Positions 1-9,081 of a stretch of DNA of 64,000 nucleotides are shown here, piece after piece. Position numbers and translations under genes: made by a program. The DNA is from Phytophthora quininea (taxonomy: Eukaryota; Oomycota; Peronosporomycetes; Peronosporales; Peronosporaceae): NCBI GenBank assembly GCA_011947345.1, contig JAAVTG010001003.1, positions 1,488,001 through 1,552,000 on the forward strand, in the 5' to 3' direction. Position 1 is the stretch's first letter. Each line of letters opens with the position of its first letter. The notes beneath the pieces were generated by a model. That model was given only the letters and a program-made list of their open reading frames with translations. It searched no databases and had not been told where the DNA came from.

Positions 1-454
1 GCTCCTGCCCACTCGCCGCTCAACTGCGCTAACATGCAGGCACAGGCACACGACACGGCCACGACCAAGCACACTCGAATGGCAGGCGCGGGTTTCGATG
101 TCAGCGCCGACCAAACATGCCTGGGTGATTTGTCGTGACTGTGAGCTGTGGCTCGCCAATAAGTCTTGCACGTTCGACGCACCGTCGCCGAGCGTGTGAG
201 TGAGCGGCGACGGCGTGCGGGACGGGCTAGGACAGACGCCGCAAGCACCGAGCACCGCAAAACAGCGGGGAGGGATGACATCTGCGTTGAGTAGCACGAC
301 AAGGACGCGTCGCACCGGTGATCGGAGGCAACGCACAGGTAGCGCCGAAGGCTAGGACGGGTGCAGACGGCGGCGGGGGTGCTGGAGCGGCGATGTGTGG
401 CGTGTAGAGCGCGCGCAAATTTTGGGCGGCGTGAGGGGGTAGGTTTGTTATGAT

Positions 455-527
455 GCTCCTTTGGCTCAGTTGGTAGAGCGTCAGTCTCATAATCTGAAGG
501 TCGCCAGTTCGAGCCTGGCAGGGAGCA
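455..527 (+). tRNA. tRNA-Met (CAT), elongator, copy 1
   Basis: A 73-nt cloverleaf: seven-pair acceptor stem (GCTCCTT with AGGGAGC), D arm with A-box GGCTCAGTTGG, anticodon loop CTCATAA giving CAT, and T arm with TTCGAGC (B-box). The anticodon arm matches that of eukaryotic elongator tRNA-Met, not initiator. No intron and no encoded CCA. Downstream the first T-run is only TTT (531-534 region), one T shorter than in most copies. Confidence 0.96.
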
Positions 528-1225
528 CTTCTTTACTCGCCCGCAGTGCTGCGCTCGGTGTCTGTTTTGCTCTTCGTTGGCGCCATCCAGGGACACAGCG
601 CGCACGCACACAGCGGCGGCTGACCCACCCGCTTCAGTAGCGGACCATATACATACTGCACAGCTAGTATTCTGCTGTTCACCCACAGCCTCGATACCTC
701 AACCGCCCGGAGTCTGCGAGAGAACCCTCACGGCTAACGAGACCATAGCGTTGTCGGCGCTGCTCGTCACTGCTCCTGCCCACTCGCCGCTCAACTGCGC
801 TAACATGCAGGCACAGGCACACGACACGGCCACGACCAAGCACACTCGAATGGCAGGCGCGGGTTTCGATGTCAGCGCCGACCAAACATGCCTGGGTGAT
901 TTGTCGTGACTGTGAGCTGTGGCTCGCCAATAAGTCTTGCACGTTCGACGCACCGTCGCCGAGCGTGTGAGTGAGCGGCGACGGCGTGCGGGACGGGCTA
1001 GGACAGACGCCGCAAGCACCGAGCACCGCAAAAACAGCGGGGAGGGATGACATCTGCGTTGAGTAGCACGACAAGGACGCGTCGCACCGGTGATCGGAGG
1101 CAACGCACAGGTAGCGCCGAAGGCTAGGACGGGTGCAGACGGCGGCGGGGGTGCTGGAGCGGCGATGTGTGGCGTGTAGAGCGCGCGCAAATTTTGGGCG
1201 GCGTGAGGGGTAGGTTTGTTATGAT

Positions 1226-1298
1226 GCTCCTTTGGCTCAGTTGGTAGAGCGTCAGTCTCATAATCTGAAGGTCGCCAGTTCGAGCCTGGCAGGGAGCA
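1226..1298 (+). tRNA. tRNA-Met (CAT), elongator, copy 2
   Basis: Identical 73-nt gene to copy 1. A TTTT run at 1303-1306 is a minimal RNA polymerase III terminator just 3' of the gene. Confidence 0.96.
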
Positions 1299-1997
1299 CT
1301 TCTTTTACTCGCCCGCAGTGCTGCGCTCGGTGTCTGTTTTGCTCTTCGTTGGCGCCATCCAGGGACACAGCGCGCACGCACACAGCGGCGGCTGACCCAC
1401 CCGCTTCAGTAGCGGACCATATACATACTGCACAGCTAGTATTCTGCTGTTCACCCACAGCCTCGATACCTCAACCGCCCGGAGTCTGCGAGAGAACCCT
1501 CACGGCTAACGAGACCATAGCGTTGTCGGCGCTGCTCGTCACTGCTCCTGCCCACTCGCCGCTCAACTGCGCTAACATGCAGGCACAGGCACACGACACG
1601 GCCACGACCAAGCACACTCGAATGGCAGGCGCGGGTTTCGATGTCAGCGCCGACCAAACATGCCTGGGTGATTTGTCGTGACTGTGAGCTGTGGCTCGCC
1701 AATAAGTCTTGCACGTTCGACGCACCGTCGCCGAGCGTGTGAGTGAGCGGCGACGGCGTGCGGGACGGGCTAGGACAGACGCCGCAAGCACCGAGCACCG
1801 CAAAACAGCGGGGAGGGATGACATCTGCGTTGAGTAGCACGACAAGGACGCGTCGCACCGGTGATCGGAGGCAACGCACAGGTAGCGCCGAAGGCTAGGA
1901 CGGGTGCAGACGGCGGCGGGGGTGCTGGAGCGGCGATGTGTGGCGTGTAGAGCGCGCGCAAATTTTGGGCGGCGTGAGGGGGTAGGTTTGTTATGAT

Positions 1998-2070
1998 GCT
2001 CCTTTGGCTCAGTTGGTAGAGCGTCAGTCTCATAATCTGAAGGTCGCCAGTTCGAGCCTGGCAGGGAGCA
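1998..2070 (+). tRNA. tRNA-Met (CAT), elongator, copy 3
   Basis: Identical 73-nt gene to copy 1, with a TTTT terminator a few bases downstream. Confidence 0.96.
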
Positions 2071-2769
2071 CTTCTTTTACTCGCCCGCAGTGCTGCGCTC
2101 GGTGTCTGTTTTGCTCTTCGTTGGCGCCATCCAGGGACACAGCGCGCACGCACACAGCGGCGGCTGACCCACCCGCTTCAGTAGCGGACCATATACATAC
2201 TGCACAGCTAGTATTCTGCTGTTCACCCACAGCCTCGATACCTCAACCGCCCGGAGTCTGCGAGAGAACCCTCACGGCTAACGAGACCATAGCGTTGTCG
2301 GCGCTGCTCGTCACTGCTCCTGCCCACTCGCCGCTCAACTGCGCTAACATGCAGGCACAGGCACACGACACGGCCACGACCAAGCACACTCGAATGGCAG
2401 GCGCGGGTTTCGATGTCAGCGCCGACCAAACATGCCTGGGTGATTTGTCGTGACTGTGAGCTGTGGCTCGCCAATAAGTCTTGCACGTTCGACGCACCGT
2501 CGCCGAGCGTGTGAGTGAGCGGCGACGGCGTGCGGGACGGGCTAGGACAGACGCCGCAAGCACCGAGCACCGCAAAACAGCGGGGAGGGATGACATCTGC
2601 GTTGAGTAGCACGACAAGGACGCGTCGCACCGGTGATCGGAGGCAACGCACAGGTAGCGCCGAAGGCTAGGACGGGTGCAGACGGCGGCGGGGGTGCTGG
2701 AGCGGCGATGTGTGGCGTGTAGAGCGCGCGCAAATTTTGGGCGGCGTGAGGGGGTAGGTTTGTTATGAT

Positions 2770-2842
2770 GCTCCTTTGGCTCAGTTGGTAGAGCGTCAGT
2801 CTCATAATCTGAAGGTCGCCAGTTCGAGCCTGGCAGGGAGCA
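2770..2842 (+). tRNA. tRNA-Met (CAT), elongator, copy 4
   Basis: Identical 73-nt gene to copy 1, with a TTTT terminator a few bases downstream. Confidence 0.96.
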
Positions 2843-3540
2843 CTTCTTTTACTCGCCCGCAGTGCTGCGCTCGGTGTCTGTTTTGCTCTTCGTTGGCGCC
2901 ATCCAGGGACACAGCGCGCACGCACACAGCGGCGGCTGACCCACCCGCTTCAGTAGCGGACCATATACATACTGCACAGCTAGTATTCTGCTGTTCACCC
3001 ACAGCCTCGATACCTCAACCGCCCGGAGTCTGCGAGAGAACCCTCACGGCTAACGAGACCATAGCGTTGTCGGCGCTGCTCGTCACTGCTCCTGCCCACT
3101 CGCCGCTCAACTGCGCTAACATGCAGGCACAGGCACACGACACGGCCACGACCAAGCACACTCGAATGGCAGGCGCGGGTTTCGATGTCAGCGCCGACCA
3201 AACATGCCTGGGTGATTTGTCGTGACTGTGAGCTGTGGCTCGCCAATAAGTCTTGCACGTTCGACGCACCGTCGCCGAGCGTGTGAGTGAGCGGCGACGG
3301 CGTGCGGGACGGGCTAGGACAGACGCCGCAAGCACCGAGCACCGCAAAACAGCGGGGAGGGATGACATCTGCGTTGAGTAGCACGACAAGGACGCGTCGC
3401 ACCGGTGATCGGAGGCAACGCACAGGTAGCGCCGAAGGCTAGGACGGGTGCAGACGGCGGCGGGGGTGCTGGAGCGGCGATGTGTGGCGTGTAGAGCGCG
3501 CGCAAATTTTGGGCGGCGTGAGGGGTAGGTTTGTTATGAT

Positions 3541-3613
3541 GCTCCTTTGGCTCAGTTGGTAGAGCGTCAGTCTCATAATCTGAAGGTCGCCAGTTCGAGC
3601 CTGGCAGGGAGCA
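3541..3613 (+). tRNA. tRNA-Met (CAT), elongator, copy 5
   Basis: Identical 73-nt gene to copy 1, with a TTTT terminator a few bases downstream. Confidence 0.96.
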
Positions 3614-4312
3614 CTTCTTTTACTCGCCCGCAGTGCTGCGCTCGGTGTCTGTTTTGCTCTTCGTTGGCGCCATCCAGGGACACAGCGCGCACGCACACAG
3701 CGGCGGCTGACCCACCCGCTTCAGTAGCGGACCATATACATACTGCACAGCTAGTATTCTGCTGTTCACCCACAGCCTCGATACCTCAACCGCCCGGAGT
3801 CTGCGAGAGAACCCTCACGGCTAACGAGACCATAGCGTTGTCGGCGCTGCTCGTCACTGCTCCTGCCCACTCGCCGCTCAACTGCGCTAACATGCAGGCA
3901 CAGGCACACGACACGGCCACGACCAAGCACACTCGAATGGCAGGCGCGGGTTTCGATGTCAGCGCCGACCAAACATGCCTGGGTGATTTGTCGTGACTGT
4001 GAGCTGTGGCTCGCCAATAAGTCTTGCACGTTCGACGCACCGTCGCCGAGCGTGTGAGTGAGCGGCGACGGCGTGCGGGACGGGCTAGGACAGACGCCGC
4101 AAGCACCGAGCACCGCAAAACAGCGGGGAGGGATGACATCTGCGTTGAGTAGCACGACAAGGACGCGTCGCACCGGTGATCGGAGGCAACGCACAGGTAG
4201 CGCCGAAGGCTAGGACGGGTGCAGACGGCGGCGGGGGTGCTGGAGCGGCGATGTGTGGCGTGTAGAGCGCGCGCAAATTTTGGGCGGCGTGAGGGGGTAG
4301 GTTTGTTATGAT

Positions 4313-4385
4313 GCTCCTTTGGCTCAGTTGGTAGAGCGTCAGTCTCATAATCTGAAGGTCGCCAGTTCGAGCCTGGCAGGGAGCA
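4313..4385 (+). tRNA. tRNA-Met (CAT), elongator, copy 6
   Basis: Identical 73-nt gene to copy 1, with a TTTT terminator a few bases downstream. Confidence 0.96.
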
Positions 4386-5083
4386 CTTCTTTTACTCGCC
4401 CGCAGTGCTGCGCTCGGTGTCTGTTTTGCTCTTCGTTGGCGCCATCCAGGGACACAGCGCGCACGCACACAGCGGCGGCTGACCCACCCGCTTCAGTAGC
4501 GGACCATATACATACTGCACAGCTAGTATTCTGCTGTTCACCCACAGCCTCGATACCTCAACCGCCCGGAGTCTGCGAGAGAACCCTCACGGCTAACGAG
4601 ACCATAGCGTTGTCGGCGCTGCTCGTCACTGCTCCTGCCCACTCGCCGCTCAACTGCGCTAACATGCAGGCACAGGCACACGACACGGCCACGACCAAGC
4701 ACACTCGAATGGCAGGCGCGGGTTTCGATGTCAGCGCCGACCAAACATGCCTGGGTGATTTGTCGTGACTGTGAGCTGTGGCTCGCCAATAAGTCTTGCA
4801 CGTTCGACGCACCGTCGCCGAGCGTGTGAGTGAGCGGCGACGGCGTGCGGGACGGGCTAGGACAGACGCCGCAAGCACCGAGCACCGCAAAACAGCGGGG
4901 AGGGATGACATCTGCGTTGAGTAGCACGACAAGGACGCGTCGCACCGGTGATCGGAGGCAACGCACAGGTAGCGCCGAAGGCTAGGACGGGTGCAGACGG
5001 CGGCGGGGGTGCTGGAGCGGCGATGTGTGGCGTGTAGAGCGCGCGCAAATTTTGGGCGGCGTGAGGGGTAGGTTTGTTATGAT

Positions 5084-5156
5084 GCTCCTTTGGCTCAGTT
5101 GGTAGAGCGTCAGTCTCATAATCTGAAGGTCGCCAGTTCGAGCCTGGCAGGGAGCA
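5084..5156 (+). tRNA. tRNA-Met (CAT), elongator, copy 7
   Basis: Identical 73-nt gene to copy 1. As in copy 1, the downstream run is TTT rather than TTTT. The spacer that follows carries the 2-nt deletion responsible for the 769-bp period. Confidence 0.96.
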
Positions 5157-5852
5157 CTTCTTTACTCGCCCGCAGTGCTGCGCTCGGTGTCTGTTTTGCT
5201 CTTCGTTGGCGCCATCCAGGGACACAGCGCGCACGCACACAGCGGCGGCTGACCCACCCGCTTCAGTAGCGGACCATATACATACTGCACAGCTAGTATT
5301 CTGCTGTTCACCCACAGCCTCGATACCTCAACCGCCCGGAGTCTGCGAGAGCCCTCACGGCTAACGAGACCATAGCGTTGTCGGCGCTGCTCGTCACTGC
5401 TCCTGCCCACTCGCCGCTCAACTGCGCTAACATGCAGGCACAGGCACACGACACGGCCACGACCAAGCACACTCGAATGGCAGGCGCGGGTTTCGATGTC
5501 AGCGCCGACCAAACATGCCTGGGTGATTTGTCGTGACTGTGAGCTGTGGCTCGCCAATAAGTCTTGCACGTTCGACGCACCGTCGCCGAGCGTGTGAGTG
5601 AGCGGCGACGGCGTGCGGGACGGGCTAGGACAGACGCCGCAAGCACCGAGCACCGCAAAACAGCGGGGAGGGATGACATCTGCGTTGAGTAGCACGACAA
5701 GGACGCGTCGCACCGGTGATCGGAGGCAACGCACAGGTAGCGCCGAAGGCTAGGACGGGTGCAGACGGCGGCGGGGGTGCTGGAGCGGCGATGTGTGGCG
5801 TGTAGAGCGCGCGCAAATTTTGGGCGGCGTGAGGGGGTAGGTTTGTTATGAT

Positions 5853-5925
5853 GCTCCTTTGGCTCAGTTGGTAGAGCGTCAGTCTCATAATCTGAAGGTC
5901 GCCAGTTCGAGCCTGGCAGGGAGCA
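5853..5925 (+). tRNA. tRNA-Met (CAT), elongator, copy 8
   Basis: Identical 73-nt gene to copy 1, with a TTTT terminator a few bases downstream. Confidence 0.96.
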
Positions 5926-6623
5926 CTTCTTTTACTCGCCCGCAGTGCTGCGCTCGGTGTCTGTTTTGCTCTTCGTTGGCGCCATCCAGGGACACAGCGC
6001 GCACGCACACAGCGGCGGCTGACCCACCCGCTTCAGTAGCGGACCATATACATACTGCACAGCTAGTATTCTGCTGTTCACCCACAGCCTCGATACCTCA
6101 ACCGCCCGGAGTCTGCGAGAGAGCCCTCACGGCTAACGAGACCATAGCGTTGTCGGCGCTGCTCGTCACTGCTCCTGCCCACTCGCCGCTCAACTGCGCT
6201 AACATGCAGGCACAGGCACACGACACGGCCACGACCAAGCACACTCGAATGGCAGGCGCGGGTTTCGATGTCAGCGCCGACCAAACATGCCTGGGTGATT
6301 TGTCGTGACTGTGAGCTGTGGCTCGCCAATAAGTCTTGCACGTTCGACGCACCGTCGCCGAGCGTGTGAGTGAGCGGCGACGGCGTGCGGGACGGGCTAG
6401 GACAGACGCCGCAAGCACCGAGCACCGCAAAACAGCGGGGAGGGATGACATCTGCGTTGAGTAGCACGACAAGGACGCGTCGCACCGGTGATCGGAGGCA
6501 ACGCACAGGTAGCGCCGAAGGCTAGGACGGGTGCAGACGGCGGCGGGGGTGCTGGAGCGGCGATGTGTGGCGTGTAGAGCGCGCGCAAATTTTGGGCGGC
6601 GTGAGGGGTAGGTTTGTTATGAT

Positions 6624-6696
6624 GCTCCTTTGGCTCAGTTGGTAGAGCGTCAGTCTCATAATCTGAAGGTCGCCAGTTCGAGCCTGGCAGGGAGCA
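6624..6696 (+). tRNA. tRNA-Met (CAT), elongator, copy 9
   Basis: Identical 73-nt gene to copy 1, with a TTTT terminator a few bases downstream. This is the last intact copy before the array is broken. Confidence 0.96.
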
Positions 6697-7394
6697 CTTC
6701 TTTTACTCGCCCGCAGTGCTGCGCTCGGTGTCTGTTTTGCTCTTCGTTGGCGCCATCCAGGGACACAGCGCGCACGCACACAGCGGCGGCTGACCCACCC
6801 GCTTCAGTAGCGGACCATATACATACTGCACAGCTAGTATTCTGCTGTTCACCCACAGCCTCGATACCTCAACCGCCCGGAGTCTGCGAGAGAACCCTCA
6901 CGGCTAACGAGACCATAGCGTTGTCGGCGCTGCTCGTCACTGCTCCTGCCCACTCGCCGCTCAACTGCGCTAACATGCAGGCACAGGCACACGACACGGC
7001 CACGACCAAGCACACTCGAATGGCAGGCGCGGGTTTCGATGTCAGCGCCGACCAAACATGCCTGGGTGATTTGTCGTGACTGTGAGCTGTGGCTCGCCAA
7101 TAAGTCTTGCACGTTCGACGCACCGTCGCCGAGCGTGTGAGTGAGCGGCGACGGCGTGCGGGACGGGCTAGGACAGACGCCGCAAGCACCGAGCACCGCA
7201 AAACAGCGGGGAGGGATGACATCTGCGTTGAGTAGCACGACAAGGACGCGTCGCACCGGTGATCGGAGGCAACGCACAGGTAGCGCCGAAGGCTAGGACG
7301 GGTGCAGACGGCGGCGGGGGTGCTGGAGCGGCGATGTGTGGCGTGTAGAGCGCGCGCAAATTTTGGGCGGCGTGAGGGGTAGGTTTGTTATGAT

Positions 7395-7455
7395 GCTCCT
7401 TTGGCTCAGTTGGTAGAGCGTCAGTCTCATAATCTGAAGGTCGCCAGTTCGAGCC
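7395..7455 (+). pseudogene. Truncated tRNA-Met, copy 10
   Basis: The first 61 of 73 nt match the other copies exactly, through the TTCGAGCC of the T loop. The sequence then switches to unrelated DNA that is soon recognisable as gypsy pol. The 3' strand of the T stem, the 3' acceptor strand and the terminator are missing, so no functional tRNA can form. A- and B-box promoter elements largely survive, so read-through transcription into the retroelement relic is conceivable. Confidence 0.93.
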
Positions 7456-8800
7456 CAAACCAAGTTACCGACTTATTGGAGGACGTCAAACTTGAGTGGA
7501 CAACCTCGTTCTTTTACGGCTTTACAAGCTTGGCTTTGTAGTCTAGTGACCTTGTCAGATGACAGTGAAGGTAGGTATAACCCGTACGGACGATGCAGGA
7601 AGGAATCTTGTTGCAAGAGTACGACACGCTGTTACTTGCGTAAATTTAAAGGTAATAGCATCTTTTGTCAGGCACCTGTTACAGCTTGAATCTACTTTCC
7701 TATTGGCAATTCCTGTCCCCACAACTGCTACAGAATTACAGCAATTTATCTGCGCAGTGAATTGGATGCGCGAAAATCTCGTCGACTTTGACCGACATAT
7801 CGCTCCGCTGCAGAAAGAATTTGACAACGCGCTGACCAACACACTCAGGACGAAGTACGCTGCGGCTGGCATAAGAATCGAACTGGATGCGGACGAGAAA
7901 TCTGCTTTCGTGAACATGAAGGTTATGTTGGTATAATCAGCTACGAAAAACTGCTACTTTTTTATTCAGCGATGCCAGCGACCATGGCTCGGCTCTAATT
8001 GTGACACATGCTGTGAACTTTGTCATCAAAATTCCTACCACAAGCCAGCAGCATCGGCTTATTCAGTGCCGAAGTGGAACGTTTGCTGGTAGTACCCTCA
8101 ATTAGACACTGCCGGAAAAGAAGCTTTCCCAATTGCTGCTGCCTGCGATAAACTACTCTACTTATTGCTTCGCCCCCAAGGCTTCCGTTTATTCTGTGAC
8201 CACCGTATCTGGGTTCATATTTTCGCGCCGGATGAAGCGTGAAAAAAAAGGTGAGCGGAAAGCTACTTCGATGGTCTCTGAACCTTATGCAGTATCAATA
8301 TGTAATCGAACATGTTGCGGACCCACACAACGTTTGGGCCTACATGGTTAGCCGATGGGCTGGCAATCGTATCCAAGCCACCATCAAGCGGCTCTGCGTG
8401 TCCCCGCAGTCCCATGATGATAACTCAGCTTCCGCATCGTCAAAGAAATAGCAAAACAATACAAAACGCTGTGTCTCCGCCCGATAGGCGACGACAGATT
8501 TATTTGGCCACCTTTCCAAGAGCTTCACGATCTACAGCAGCTGCATAACCCCGGCACGGACCACTTAAAGTCATGATGGTTTAGTTCTGCTGGAAGATAA
8601 ATTTGGATCCCTCCAGGAGCTGATATCTTACTGCAACAGTTATTGATCATACCTCATTAGGCCATGTGGGGCACACTTCAATGGTGAAGCAACTTTGATG
8701 AGTGTTTTGGGATTAAGAACCTCTCTGATCATGCAGCAAGATTTCTTCGCGACTTTGCATACACGCAAAAGAAGACAAGGTAATCATGCTGACCTACGGA
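7456..8800 (+). mobile_element. Ty3/gypsy pol relic: RT end, RNase H, integrase zinc region
   Basis: Degenerate coding DNA in the same orientation as the tRNAs. From about 7690 to 7935 it encodes the RT-RNase H connection typical of oomycete gypsy elements (ELQQF, AVNWMRE and IAPLQKE motifs). RNase H follows at about 7945-8370: an SDASDHG motif, an EKEAFPI motif, an LFCDHR motif and a C-terminal EHVADPHNVWAYMVSRW stretch. Next come the pre-integrase motifs DDRFIWP, IWIPPGAD and GIKNLSDHAARF up to about 8790. Several stops and frame changes break it (a stop inside RNase H near 8105 and another near 8240). No 5' LTR, gag, protease or RT core precedes it, because it begins abruptly at the broken tRNA. 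The next recognisable gypsy piece is the integrase core at 13.1 kb. Confidence 0.85.
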
Positions 8801-9081
8801 TAAACGATCGACTGTACAACCGGGGTTCGCAGTGGGGGCCACTGGGATATTGGTTTTTGGGGAATAATCATCCCGCCCGCAGATATCAGGATAAAGTATT
8901 AAACCGAACATAGAGTCGATTAACTGTAGCAAGCTCAGCAAGCTGCTACTTCTAGCTACAGGTACTAGCTACTAGCTACTCTGTCAAGTTGGCACGACTT
9001 TCTTGCCTTTTGTCTTCACACCAAACACGTCATGAGCATTCCGCAGGTAGAGATGAACGGGACCAAGGCTGTACTTACCAG
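8801..9081. other. Gap between gypsy relic and hAT pseudogene
   Basis: I see no gene here. It includes a short CTAGCTA-rich stretch near 8950-8990. It should contain the junction where the hAT element entered the gypsy element, but I could not define terminal inverted repeats or an unambiguous 8-bp target duplication. Confidence 0.5.

Larger units (their letters stand above)
1..7455 (+). repeat. Tandem array of ~771-bp tRNA-Met units
   Basis: Head-to-tail array of near-identical units, each with one tRNA-Met(CAT) gene and about 698 bp of GC-rich spacer. Measured from tRNA start to tRNA start, the periods are 771, 772, 772, 771, 772, 771, 769, 771 and 771. The array begins mid-unit at base 1, so more copies probably lie to the left, and ends inside a tenth tRNA. 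Units differ mainly by one base in short homopolymers of the spacer (for example four versus five G about 15 bp upstream of the tRNA). The seventh spacer has a 2-nt deletion near 5350 and the eighth an A-to-G change near 6122. I saw no 5S rRNA, snRNA, second tRNA or convincing protein gene in the spacer. Reading frames across the unit, including those through the tRNA, recur only because the DNA repeats. Confidence 0.97.

Noticed and set aside
679..6506. Open frames of 120-190 codons repeated in each array unit
   Set aside because: They overlap on both strands, include the tRNA itself, are low-complexity Arg/Ala/Pro-rich, and recur only through DNA repetition.
1..7455. CRISPR-like or satellite interpretation of the repeats
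   Set aside because: The unit is 771 bp with a tRNA in each, far outside CRISPR geometry, and spacers are identical rather than unique.
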